Virus record (IMG/VR): IMGVR_UViG_3300046543_000266
Span: 62,001-126,000 of that record
Direction: 5' to 3' (one strand)
DNA from: a virus
DNA: 64,000 bases
Below are positions 50,149-59,122 of the stretch, one piece after another. The translations under genes and the position numbers were made by a program. A model generated the notes under the pieces. That model saw only the letters and a program-made list of their open reading frames with translations, searched no databases and had not been told where the DNA came from. Every line of letters starts with the position of its first letter. Position 1 is the first letter of the stretch.

Positions 50149-53100
50149 ATGACACAATACAAATATCAAACCAACTCTTCCCTGTTGATCGAGGGTGAGC
50201 TCGGTGTGACTGGCGGTCAACTGCTGACGAAGGACGGGTCGAACAACGTCGTGGTTGTCGGCAATCCGACGGGCAGCACCGCAGTATCCGACCTCACTCC
50301 TAGCTACGCCGAAGAGGCGATGGACATCTCGACGGCCAAGACACTCGGCACCGGCTTCGTGTTCCTGAACGGTACGTCCTTCGACGCGATGGGTAGCTCG
50401 GACTATGAGTTCGAGGAACCCGACGGTCGAGTGTTCGGCCTGTACGGTCGCACCGACGGCATGGGACAGCAGATCTATTACGCTGGAGCCGCCAACAATC
50501 AGCAGGATTTGCAGTTCACGACCGTTCCGTATGTGCCGCCCTTCCTGTCCAGCTCCGTGTGGCAAGTCGCAGCGGTGTGCGGTGGCGACGTGTACGGATT
50601 CACGGTGGCATTGCGCGATACCAGCGGCGTGTCACTCGGCTTGCGCTATCTGTACATCAAGCATGGCGGAACGCTCATCAACACGGCAGGTCATCAGTAC
50701 GTGGAGATCACGCAGTTGGTGAACTCGTACGCCACGACTGCGGCGATGGACGCTGGCACCATTCCACGGGTCGTCCGCGTTGGCGCGTACTTCTTCATCG
50801 CGGCGTCGTCATGGACACAAGCGAAGGTGTGGATCGGCGGCTGGAACGCACAGGACGGGACGTACCCGTTCTCGACCTCTGCACTCGCAGGATCGGCACC
50901 GTCATACGCACCGACTACGTTCACAATCCAGACAGTCAACTGGCCGGGAACGTCGGGAACGTCAACCGCAGCACAGATTCCGGTGGTGCTCGGCAACTCG
51001 TTGGGTGGCAATCAGCATTGCAGTCAGATGTTCCGTATCCTGGACGTGACGACCAATACGCTGACCCAACCGGTCAACGGTAACTATCCGCTGCCTCCTA
51101 TTGTGCAGTGGGTCACATCGTCGCCGGTGTATCTGGACGGTGAGGTCGACGGGTCGGGTAACGTGTTCCTGGCGTTCGGCACACAAGGTCAAGCAGCGGA
51201 TTCGAATGCCAACAGCGGTTTGTTCCAGTTGGTGTATTCACTGAGCGTTCAGTTCACGGCCGGTTCCGCAGGTTCGTACACCAATGCGCAGCTGACTTAC
51301 AACACGCCCGGAACCAACGGCACAGATCTGCTGCACTGTCAGCCGTGGCCGTTCGTCGTTAGCTATAATGCCTACGACGCGTTGCCGAACGAAGCAGTCA
51401 ACTCGAACGCTGGAGTTCCCTCCACGTGCGTGAACAAGCTGCCGATCGCGAGTGCGTGGCTCGGGTACACCGCGAACGGCGGTGGTGGAACCGGAATGAC
51501 ATTCAACTGGTTCTACAGCGGATACGGATCGATCGTGCGATGTGGTGGTAACGTGTTGGTCCGTGGCAAGGCCAAGATGCAGAGTGGTGCGAATCTCGGA
51601 AGTGCTGCGGCAACACAGCTGAACAAGCTGGCGACCATCTATCCGATGTTCAACGTGAATCCGCGTGCGAACCTGAGTACTACGAGCGGGACGCCGTCCA
51701 GTCTAGCCAAGGTGCAGCCTTCCGGTGTGTTGACTACGATCTTCAGTGGTATGATGATCGCGGCAGATACGATCCTGAGTACTGGACTCGACATCAACCG
51801 TAGGGGTGTATGGACGGTATCCAAGCTTCCATCGAACGCAACGCTGAGTGCGTCGTACAATCGAGGCGGTACGCTTGTTCCGGGTATGCCAGCGCGTGTT
51901 GCTGAATATCCGACTACGCTGTCTACAGCTACCTACAGCTCGTTGTCCAGCATGGTGAACGTGTGGCCGGTTGGAATCTCGAACATCAAGAATCCGGTGA
52001 ACGTGTTCCTGCCTGCCTTGGCAACGTCGTCGATCAACTCACCGAATCCGAACAGCCAGAACATCGGCGTTGGTTCCTGGACGTTGAGTGGTGGATCGTA
52101 TGCACCTCCGTCGACTACATGGACGACGAGCTCCTCACTGAGCACTCAGTTGGCTGCGCTCAAGTCCAGCGTGTTTGCGGCGGCCCTGTCACCGTATCCG
52201 GATCGATTCGGCAACGCGATGGCTTGTGAAGTAGTTCCGCTGCTGAACAGTGCAGGCACCGGCGTCGCGGCCGCGCTCGGAGCGCTATGGGTTGTTGACG
52301 CAGTAGGTTCTTCTGGTACGTCGGTGCAGGTTTACTTCTTCACGACGCCCGCGACTATCAGTGGTGGCGTGTTCAGCTTGACCAACACTGCGTCGGTCAC
52401 GTTCCTCAACCGCTGTGTTGGTTCGGGGCTGCAAGGGATTCCGGGCACCAATCCGAACAACGATACGTATCCGGGCCGGCTCAATCACGTGTATCTGGAC
52501 GCAACCAATCAGTTGGTGCAGTGGACACCGGCGAACGGTCTACTGGTGAATGGTGATGACTGGACGTGTTGCCTTGTTGCCAAGCTGAGCGGCACGTCGG
52601 CTACGTCGTCAGCGTCGATCATCGCTTCGGTCAGTCGCGGCTTCTTCGGCGTACATCCGCAGACTCAGGGATTGTACTGGAGCCCGCAGTTCGGTGTATC
52701 CGAACCGCAAGCGGACATTCCGATCTCGCGATACAGTACGAGTGCAGTCAGCGTCGTGTCTGATTTCACTGCGGGTTTCACGCAAGCGATAACCGACATA
52801 ACCAATGCCGCTGGCGCTGGTTACGGTGGCAAGAATATCGCTGAGTTGATGACGTTGCAGGCTATCAACAACAATTTCTTGTTGCAGCTCGGGGCAGTGA
52901 ACGGCCGTTTGAATCACAAGCAATACAATCTGCCGTCCACGTTCCTGGACATGACGAGCTTTGCCGTCGGCACCTACTACCTGTATCTGACGGACACTGG
53001 GACTAGTGGAATTCAGTTGCAAGTGGACAGTGTCCAACGTGCGGAGACCGCGACCAACATGTACTTCGGGAAGTTTGATAGGACGTCTGGAGGCTTTGCC

Positions 53101-53214
53101 AACGAGACGTCGATCGCGGAGTGTCTGAGGTTTGGAACTGCACGGCTCGTTTCCGGTAGTGCTGGAGTGGCCGTGCAGGGATCGTCGATCCGGATTGGGT
53201 CGTACGTCGGCTGA
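50149..53214 (+). CDS. Large tail fibre/virion protein
   Basis: 1021 aa from the ATG at 50149, no ribosome site, so probably coupled to the upstream stop at 50144. The start MTQYKYQTNSSLLIEGELG resembles fibre N-termini. The body is long, beta-rich, Gly/Ser/Asn/Thr-heavy with little charge. No catalytic motif is obvious. Its stop TGA abuts the stop of the convergent exonuclease gene (palindrome GGCTGATCAGCC) with no room for a terminator. Confidence 0.6.
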   Translation: MTQYKYQTNSSLLIEGELGVTGGQLLTKDGSNNVVVVGNPTGSTAVSDLTPSYAEEAMDISTAKTLGTGFVFLNGTSFDAMGSSDYEFEEPDGRVFGLYGRTDGMGQQIYYAGAANNQQDLQFTTVPYVPPFLSSSVWQVAAVCGGDVYGFTVALRDTSGVSLGLRYLYIKHGGTLINTAGHQYVEITQLVNSYATTAAMDAGTIPRVVRVGAYFFIAASSWTQAKVWIGGWNAQDGTYPFSTSALAGSAPSYAPTTFTIQTVNWPGTSGTSTAAQIPVVLGNSLGGNQHCSQMFRILDVTTNTLTQPVNGNYPLPPIVQWVTSSPVYLDGEVDGSGNVFLAFGTQGQAADSNANSGLFQLVYSLSVQFTAGSAGSYTNAQLTYNTPGTNGTDLLHCQPWPFVVSYNAYDALPNEAVNSNAGVPSTCVNKLPIASAWLGYTANGGGGTGMTFNWFYSGYGSIVRCGGNVLVRGKAKMQSGANLGSAAATQLNKLATIYPMFNVNPRANLSTTSGTPSSLAKVQPSGVLTTIFSGMMIAADTILSTGLDINRRGVWTVSKLPSNATLSASYNRGGTLVPGMPARVAEYPTTLSTATYSSLSSMVNVWPVGISNIKNPVNVFLPALATSSINSPNPNSQNIGVGSWTLSGGSYAPPSTTWTTSSSLSTQLAALKSSVFAAALSPYPDRFGNAMACEVVPLLNSAGTGVAAALGALWVVDAVGSSGTSVQVYFFTTPATISGGVFSLTNTASVTFLNRCVGSGLQGIPGTNPNNDTYPGRLNHVYLDATNQLVQWTPANGLLVNGDDWTCCLVAKLSGTSATSSASIIASVSRGFFGVHPQTQGLYWSPQFGVSEPQADIPISRYSTSAVSVVSDFTAGFTQAITDITNAAGAGYGGKNIAELMTLQAINNNFLLQLGAVNGRLNHKQYNLPSTFLDMTSFAVGTYYLYLTDTGTSGIQLQVDSVQRAETATNMYFGKFDRTSGGFANETSIAECLRFGTARLVSGSAGVAVQGSSIRIGSYVG

Positions 53215-54153
53215 TCAGCCGAAGAGACCCTTGCTCTTTGGATAGAGCCAGTTGTGATAGTCGTGGTAGCGTGCCGAGAGGAAGGGGTTCTTGCTCTTGA
53301 CTTTCGGCAGCTTCCATTCCGACAGTTCGTTCGGAGGTGGGCACTCCTTGCTGAGTTCCACCAGCTTTCGGTTACGGCGAAGGGCTTCGAGTTGGGACGT
53401 TATGAATACCTTCTCGTCGCCCTTCGCCTTCTTATACCAGTTCGACAGTGTGCCGAACTCGGCCAGTATCTTCTTGGCGCGTGCCGCTTTGATATCCTTG
53501 ATATTAGGCACGCAATCGCCAGCATCGCCCACCAGAGTTTGATAATCCAGCATCTGATGCACCGGAACACCGAAGCGCTTCTCAGCATCTGCAGCCTTGA
53601 TGTAGCGCCCGCTCTTCTTGGTCTTCAGATTCTTGTAGGAAGCATCGTACAGAATGACGCTGTTGTCGTGAGTCAGATACTGATACGCGTCCTTATCCTG
53701 CGTACCGCCGATCACAATGTAGTCGCCACCGTACTTGTGAGCGACAGAGCGCAGCACATCGTCAGCCTCGAACGTCTTGGGCTGATAGAACACGATGCCT
53801 ACTTCCGAGAACAGTGTGAAGATGTATGGCAAGAACTCGTAGATGCTGACAGTCGGGACCGCGTTCTCTTGGTCAGCACCTTCGCCAGCAACTCCTTCCC
53901 GATGCTTCTTCTCTCCGCGATCCGATTTGTACTTCGGATACACCTTGTATCGGAAGACCTTCGGACCGTCGAAGGCAACCGCTATGTATGTGGAGCGGGT
54001 GTCGAGTGCATCCTTGATCACCATACCGAGCAGCTTGTATGGGATGACGTCTTCGATCGGGCGGTTGGTTTGCAACGTAGACATCGCACGATGGAGGTAC
54101 CAGTTTCCGTCAACGATGAGGATGCGTTCTTTGGTTGTTGATTTGGCTTTCAT
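53215..54153 (-). CDS. 5'-3' exonuclease / flap endonuclease (RNase H-like)
   Basis: 312 aa. The FEN-family order is present: LIVDGNWYLHR (about residues 11-21), VAFDGPKVFRYKVYPKYKSDR, FEADDVLR (about 129), GGTQDKDAYQYL (about 150) and the helix-hairpin-helix region LVGDAGDCVPNI (about 207). These phage enzymes remove RNA primers and flaps. No polymerase is fused. It lies in a two-gene minus-strand island between fibre and lysis genes. Confidence 0.85.
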   Translation of the reverse strand: MKAKSTTKERILIVDGNWYLHRAMSTLQTNRPIEDVIPYKLLGMVIKDALDTRSTYIAVAFDGPKVFRYKVYPKYKSDRGEKKHREGVAGEGADQENAVPTVSIYEFLPYIFTLFSEVGIVFYQPKTFEADDVLRSVAHKYGGDYIVIGGTQDKDAYQYLTHDNSVILYDASYKNLKTKKSGRYIKAADAEKRFGVPVHQMLDYQTLVGDAGDCVPNIKDIKAARAKKILAEFGTLSNWYKKAKGDEKVFITSQLEALRRNRKLVELSKECPPPNELSEWKLPKVKSKNPFLSARYHDYHNWLYPKSKGLFG

Positions 54154-54446
54154 CAGTGGATCTGCGTGGAGTGGACGTCAAGGGTATTGACGAAGAGGAT
54201 GAGGTTGATGCTGTCACGGTCAGCGTCTTGCTGCAAGTCAGCATCGAAGAACGTCACGTAGTACGAGTTGCCGAAGCGCGAGGCCAGAGCCTTATCAATG
54301 TCCGGCTTCATTTCCAACAGGGACAGGTGCTCACGACCTAGACCTGCTTGAGTGAAGTAGCTCTCAACGAACAGTCCGAGCGCCTTGCCGTTAGGAGCTC
54401 GCATCTGGGCTTCAGGTGTCACGTAGAATCCTAACAAAGTCTGCAT
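54153..54446 (-). CDS. Small hypothetical protein upstream of exonuclease
   Basis: 97 aa from the ATG at 54446, with AGGAG 7 nt upstream. Mixed alpha/beta, no family recognised. Its stop overlaps the exonuclease start by 1 nt (TGATG), so the two are coupled. A GTAAATAT motif lies 20 nt upstream. Confidence 0.55.
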   Translation of the reverse strand: MQTLLGFYVTPEAQMRAPNGKALGLFVESYFTQAGLGREHLSLLEMKPDIDKALASRFGNSYYVTFFDADLQQDADRDSINLILFVNTLDVHSTQIH

Positions 54447-54465
54447 GGTGGTTCTCCTTTGCCTC

Positions 54466-54473
54466 ATATTTAC
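54466..54473 (-). promoter_or_regulatory. Early/middle-type motif GTAAATAT
   Basis: Minus-strand copy 20 nt upstream of the small protein/exonuclease pair, back to back with a late-type variant on the plus strand. Confidence 0.45.
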
Positions 54474-54506
54474 AACACGAAATAAAATTCTGCACACGGG
54501 TCCCCG

Positions 54507-54518
54507 CCAATTTAATGG
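54507..54518 (+). promoter_or_regulatory. Late-type motif variant CCAATTTAATGG
   Basis: Variant with the AATTTA core, 44 nt before the holin start, inside a CCCGCCA/TGGCGGG inverted repeat (about 54502-54531). Similar in extended form to 19835. Confidence 0.45.
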
Positions 54519-54561
54519 AGTAGTGGCGGGTAACTAAGTAGTGGGTTATGGAGTTAATGAT

Positions 54562-54948
54562 ATGATCGAAAATAAAGATCCGTTTGGATACCCGCTCAGT
54601 ACGTATGCGTGGGTGTTCGCGATCGCGTTGACCGGAGGGTTGGTGAAGTACCTGAACCACACGGGAAGGTTCAGTGTATTCGGTCTAGTGCGCGATCTTG
54701 TGACGGCGGGGTTTGCCGGACTTCTCACGTTCTGGCTTTGCGAGTGGACCAATATAAATGGGCCGTTGTCCGCAGTTTTGATTGCGACATCCGGACTCAT
54801 GGGCACAAGGGCACTGAAGGAAATTGAAAACCTATACCGTCTGCGGATGGGGCTTCCAATTGAAAAAGAGGATGCTCCAATCAAAGACGTTCCTCCTTCT
54901 GCACCTTTGACTTCAACGGAAAATACAGCGAAGACCGAAGGGGAGTAA
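54562..54948 (+). CDS. Holin, LydA/class III-like
   Basis: 128 aa from the ATG at 54562, with GGAG 8 nt upstream; a GTG at 54541 is in frame. Three hydrophobic segments (about 15-32, 45-65 and 74-92) match the LydA-type holin family (LTGGLVKYL, DLVTAGFAGLLTFWLCEW). The C-terminus is charged and Pro-rich. It would form the inner-membrane lesion that lets the endolysin out. Next two genes complete the lysis cassette. Confidence 0.75.
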   Translation: MIENKDPFGYPLSTYAWVFAIALTGGLVKYLNHTGRFSVFGLVRDLVTAGFAGLLTFWLCEWTNINGPLSAVLIATSGLMGTRALKEIENLYRLRMGLPIEKEDAPIKDVPPSAPLTSTENTAKTEGE

Positions 54949-54950
54949 CC

Positions 54951-55421
54951 GTGATTCTCAGTTCGAAAATCCAACATAGCGATGGGTGGAAGCATGTAAC
55001 CAGCGTTCTCATGAAGGTGTATTCGTCGGCGTCTGTGATTGCGCTGGTGATGCTGATAAGCGTCTCAGTAGTATGGGCGTTTGAGAAAGCACCGTCACAG
55101 ACGTTTGTCAATGTGCAGAACATCGTTCATACCCATGTGGGCGACCGTATCAAGTTGAGCAGCAACGTTCGTGTTCATACTGATGCGGTTCGCGCAGTCT
55201 ATCGCATGTGGTTGACGGACTCAGATAATGAGTCCGTCTATGTTTTTCCGGACCGCGCTGTAATCGATCCGTCCGATTTCATTCTTGAACCGGATAACAT
55301 TCGCGTACCGCCCGGTCTAAAGCCGGGTGAGTACACGTTTCATGCGCAGGTTATTTATCCGTTCAATCCTTTCAAGAATGGAAGCATCAACATGACGTTG
55401 GCAACACTGTACGTCAATTAA
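54951..55421 (+). CDS. Lysis-cassette membrane protein (GTG start)
   Basis: 156 aa. GTG start with GGGGAG 5 nt upstream and only 2 nt after the holin stop. One transmembrane segment (about residues 27-44, VIALVMLISVSVVWAF), then a periplasmic-looking beta domain (about 60-156). It may be a spanin-like or holin-antagonist protein, but no lipobox partner or coiled coil is seen. Function inferred from position. Confidence 0.55.
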   Translation: MILSSKIQHSDGWKHVTSVLMKVYSSASVIALVMLISVSVVWAFEKAPSQTFVNVQNIVHTHVGDRIKLSSNVRVHTDAVRAVYRMWLTDSDNESVYVFPDRAVIDPSDFILEPDNIRVPPGLKPGEYTFHAQVIYPFNPFKNGSINMTLATLYVN

Positions 55422-55431
55422 GGAGTTAGAC

Positions 55432-56088
55432 ATGTCATTCAAAATCACGAACACTCAGTTGGCGAAGTTAGCACCTACTCTCGATCAAGCAACCGTGAAT
55501 GCCTTGGTGGCGTCGATCAATGACACTACCGCGCGCTTTGGGATCGATACTACGGCGCGGCGTGTTCGCTATTTTGTGGCCCAGTCTTTCTTCGAAACTC
55601 AAAGCTACACGAAGTGGTCGGAAAACCTAGTGTACACAACTCCGCAACGATTGGTGACTGTGTGGCCCCATCGCTTCACAATGGATAAGTCACAAACCAA
55701 TCTAGCCTATGCCCCAGACTACGTCAACAACGCACAGAAGCTCGCGAACCTGACGTATGCCAATCGGTATGGTAACGGGAATGAAGCCTCGGGCGACGGT
55801 TGGAAATACCGTGGTCGTGGTGGATTCCATCTGACATTCAAGAACAACTACCAGAAGTTCAGTATGGACACGTACAAGGACGGCCGGATTGTGTCGAATC
55901 CGGATCTGGTATCCCAACCGCAAGACGCGATGTTGAGCGCAGGTTGGTTCTGGACCAGCAATGGTCTCTCAGCACTGGCAGATACAGATTCGTTCACACG
56001 CGCCACTGAAGTGATAAACGGAAGTGCGGAAACGGTGCCCGCGCGGCTGCCGGTCTTGACGAAAGTCAATTCGCTCTTTACATGGTAA
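55432..56088 (+). CDS. Endolysin, GH19 chitinase/lysozyme-like
   Basis: 218 aa. GH19-like pattern: RVRYFVAQSFFETQSY (catalytic Glu about residue 51; the usual HE is FE here), SENLVY, then GWKYRGRGGFHLTFKNNY (about 124-141) and AMLSAGWFW. GH19 phage endolysins cleave peptidoglycan glycan strands. No signal peptide, so export depends on the holin. AAGGAG precedes the ATG. Confidence 0.8.
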   Translation: MSFKITNTQLAKLAPTLDQATVNALVASINDTTARFGIDTTARRVRYFVAQSFFETQSYTKWSENLVYTTPQRLVTVWPHRFTMDKSQTNLAYAPDYVNNAQKLANLTYANRYGNGNEASGDGWKYRGRGGFHLTFKNNYQKFSMDTYKDGRIVSNPDLVSQPQDAMLSAGWFWTSNGLSALADTDSFTRATEVINGSAETVPARLPVLTKVNSLFTW

Positions 56089-56105
56089 TAACCTAGGATA
56101 GTTCA

Positions 56106-57857
56106 ATGGACAGCCCATTTCTCTATAAGATGACGCTTCACCAAGGCGCTAACACAGGCACGGTGACTGCGTCGTGGGTTCAGAAACTCCCTCTGATCCA
56201 GCAAGTAACAGACCAAGTAGTGGTCATGCCGAACACGGAAGGCGGCGCCATTCCAGGTGTGTACGTATGGTCCGGGACCCGCTGGCGATTCCTGCTTCCG
56301 TACGTTGAAATCGCACAGGCAATCATCGACGGTTCGACCATCGACGTGTTCTACAACATGGCGGCGGACTTCACCGATCTATCGCACGCCGCAGTTCTGT
56401 GGCGGAACGGTACGCCTGCGAGTGGTACGACGGTCGTCGCCGGTGGGGACGCCGTGTGGTGTGGCGTCACTAAGAAGCAGAGTGGCGACGTGGCGTCAGT
56501 CAACGGTGTGCAGCCGGATGAGTTCGGCAACGTCGTGATCCCGTCCAGTGGTTTGAAGACAGTCAGCAGCCAGTCTCCGGACGTCAACGGTAACGTCGTC
56601 ATCAAGGCACAAGATGCAAACGGCGCGACAGGCACTTCGCTTATCGTCGGTGACGGTAGCGGAACTGGCGTCGTCCGTCTGAAGACCATCGTCGCGGGCG
56701 TCAACGTGACTATGACCTCGGACGTGAACGGCAACATCGTTCTGAACGCTGCCGGTGGTGGCGGCAGTGGCGGTGGTCTGGCCGCAGTCGTCAACGAAGG
56801 AACCGGGACTTCGTTGGTAGACAACGACGGCACGACGGGTGGTATCGCAACTATCAAATCCCTGCAAGCTGGCGCGGGTATCACGATCACACCGTCTGGC
56901 GACAACAAGACGCTGAACCTGACGGCTGTATCGACCTACGTGTTGCCGGTCGCAACCTCCACCGTTCTGGGTGGTGTGAAGCAAGGTCTCGGTGTGACGA
57001 TCGCTGGGGACGGTACTATCACGGCGCTCGGTTCGGTAACTGCAGTCGGTGCAGGTACTTCGATCATCAATGACGACGGTTCGACGACTCACGCAGCCAA
57101 GCTGAAGACGCTGGTTGCTGGCACGGGCGTGACACTGAGCTCCGACGCGAACACTGTGACGATCAACGCGAGCTCTGCCTACACGTTGCCGACGGCAAGC
57201 GCTACGGTTCTGGGTGGCGTGAAGGTCGGTGCTGGTCTGGCGATCGACGGTTCGGGTGTGCTCAGCGCAACTGGCGGTGGCGGTGCAGTGACCTCGGTCA
57301 ACACCAAGACGGGCGCGGTCAGCATCACAGGTAGCACCTACATCAACGTTGACAATTCGGGTTCAAACATCGTCATCAGCCTGCTAGGGGCTATCGCGGA
57401 TGCGCCGAACGACGGAACGCTGTATGGCCGCCAGAACATGGCTTGGACGGCAATCCCGGACATCGGCACGGCCATCACGTCGGTTACTGGTCAGGTAGGT
57501 GCGTCGGCAATCAAGCTCGTTGAAGATAATCCGCCTGCGCACTCGGCGATCATCAAGAGCCTGATTGCTGGTAACAACGTGAGCATCACCGAGATCAACG
57601 GTCTGGTAACCATCACGGCGTCTATCCCGTCGGGTACGGTAGCTACGGTCAACAGCAAGGCACCGGACGTCAACGGTAACGTGGTGATCAACTCTTCGGA
57701 TGTTGGCGCGTTACCGCTCGCCGGTGGAACCATGCAGGGTGCGATAGCGATGGCTGGCTTCAAGGTCAGCGGGTTGCCTACCCCGACAGTTGCGGGTGAC
57801 GCGGTTCCTCTGTCGTATCTGCAGGGACTCACAATCGATAACGGAACCTACGCCTGA
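56106..57857 (+). CDS. Tail fibre protein with repeated modules
   Basis: 583 aa. After a unique N-terminal 130 residues, modules repeat: VASVNGVQPDEFGNVVI, VSSQSPDVNGNVVIKAQD, LVVGDGSGTGV-type loops, VLGGVK-x-GLGVTIAGDGTI, TKTGAVSITG and SKAPDVNGNVVINSSDVGALP. A poly-Gly hinge (about 217-224) separates two repeat blocks. The C-terminus ends with QGLTIDNGTYA. It shares modules with the genes at 46587 and 57873. No enzyme motif. Confidence 0.7.
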   Translation: MDSPFLYKMTLHQGANTGTVTASWVQKLPLIQQVTDQVVVMPNTEGGAIPGVYVWSGTRWRFLLPYVEIAQAIIDGSTIDVFYNMAADFTDLSHAAVLWRNGTPASGTTVVAGGDAVWCGVTKKQSGDVASVNGVQPDEFGNVVIPSSGLKTVSSQSPDVNGNVVIKAQDANGATGTSLIVGDGSGTGVVRLKTIVAGVNVTMTSDVNGNIVLNAAGGGGSGGGLAAVVNEGTGTSLVDNDGTTGGIATIKSLQAGAGITITPSGDNKTLNLTAVSTYVLPVATSTVLGGVKQGLGVTIAGDGTITALGSVTAVGAGTSIINDDGSTTHAAKLKTLVAGTGVTLSSDANTVTINASSAYTLPTASATVLGGVKVGAGLAIDGSGVLSATGGGGAVTSVNTKTGAVSITGSTYINVDNSGSNIVISLLGAIADAPNDGTLYGRQNMAWTAIPDIGTAITSVTGQVGASAIKLVEDNPPAHSAIIKSLIAGNNVSITEINGLVTITASIPSGTVATVNSKAPDVNGNVVINSSDVGALPLAGGTMQGAIAMAGFKVSGLPTPTVAGDAVPLSYLQGLTIDNGTYA

Positions 57858-57872
57858 GTAGAGGAAACATAA

Positions 57873-59102
57873 ATGGCCGCACTCAATATTCCGGTGCAAC
57901 ACCCTCGGTCCGCGGTATCCGCCGCGAAACCGACCAGTGCACAGATTCTGCAAGGACAGCTTGCAATCAACTTCGTCGACCGCAAGCTATGGACATTGGA
58001 CAACACTGGAGCAATCATCCAGATCGGCGTAGCACTGTCCGATCTGGCAACGGTAGCACAGACCGGCAACTACAACGACCTAGCGAACAAGCCCAATCTG
58101 TCCGCAACGTACACGCTTCCGGCAGCACAGCCCACGACGTTGGGCGGCGTGATGATTCCAGCAAGCTCTGGTCTGTCCGTCGACGGTAGCGGCAATCTGA
58201 CGGCAGCCGTGAAGTCCGTAGCTGGACGGACCGGCATCGTCGTGCTAACTGCAACCGACGTGGGTCTGCCAACCGATCTGTTGTCGGGTCCGTCGACTAC
58301 GCTGGCTTCGAAGTATCTGCCGGCGTCGGTCACGGGCGCGTTGAACTATCAAGGCCAGTGGAACGCTTCGACCAATACTCCGACGTTGACGTCGAGTACC
58401 GGCACGAAGGGTAACTACTATGTCGTGAGCGTCGCAGGTACGACCAACCTGAACGGCAATGCTTCGTGGAACGTCGGCGACTACGCGATCTTCAACGGCA
58501 CGACGTGGGATCGTCTGCAACAAGCGGCCGCTGCAGTCCAGTCGGTGAACGGCAATACGGGAACCGTGGTGGTGAACGCCGCGAACCTGCCGAACCTGTC
58601 GCAGGTCGGTAAGGACAATCTGTACAGTTCGCTGACCGGTATCCCGTCGACGTTCGCGCCGTCGGCACACACGCAGCCCGCTTCGTCAATCACTGGTCTG
58701 GCAACGGTAGCGACCACGGGTGCTTACGCAGATCTGACTGGAAAGCCTTCCAATCCGGATGTAGCGCGCTTGCCGGTGAACGTTCAGGGCAATCCGAACG
58801 TGATCAACGAAGTGTATTACGACTTCGCACAGGGTTGCCAGTTCCCGCAGAACTTCGCGGCTTCGGTAGTGACTGCCAAGCTCATCAGCGGCACCACCGC
58901 AACGATTCGTATCATGCAGTACAACGCTGCGAATCCGAGTGGTGTGCAGGTGGGGACTATCAACATCGACACGGTTGGTGGCAACACATTCACCTCGGTG
59001 GGATCCTCGACGACTTACGTGCCCGGTGATGAACTGTCGTATCAGTTCGTGACCACTAACATCTCGCGATTCACGGTGACCCTTATGGGTACGTGGCAGT
59101 GA
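57873..59102 (+). CDS. Tail fibre protein
   Basis: 409 aa. The N-terminus (ILQGQLAINFVDRKLW) is the standard fibre attachment module. It has three copies of the tVAxTGxYxDL element (AQTGNYNDLANKP, and ATTGAYADLTGKP plus a weaker one), plus an LGGVMIPASSGLSVDGSGNL module, then a C-terminal beta domain. GAGGAAACATAA precedes the ATG. Likely part of the receptor-binding apparatus. Confidence 0.7.
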   Translation: MAALNIPVQHPRSAVSAAKPTSAQILQGQLAINFVDRKLWTLDNTGAIIQIGVALSDLATVAQTGNYNDLANKPNLSATYTLPAAQPTTLGGVMIPASSGLSVDGSGNLTAAVKSVAGRTGIVVLTATDVGLPTDLLSGPSTTLASKYLPASVTGALNYQGQWNASTNTPTLTSSTGTKGNYYVVSVAGTTNLNGNASWNVGDYAIFNGTTWDRLQQAAAAVQSVNGNTGTVVVNAANLPNLSQVGKDNLYSSLTGIPSTFAPSAHTQPASSITGLATVATTGAYADLTGKPSNPDVARLPVNVQGNPNVINEVYYDFAQGCQFPQNFAASVVTAKLISGTTATIRIMQYNAANPSGVQVGTINIDTVGGNTFTSVGSSTTYVPGDELSYQFVTTNISRFTVTLMGTWQ

Positions 59103-59122
59103 ACAGGATAGGGGAATAGAAA

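Noticed and set aside
53209-53220. Palindrome GGCTGATCAGCC as a terminator between convergent genes
   Set aside because: It has no loop and no T-run; it consists of the two abutting stop codons and flanks.
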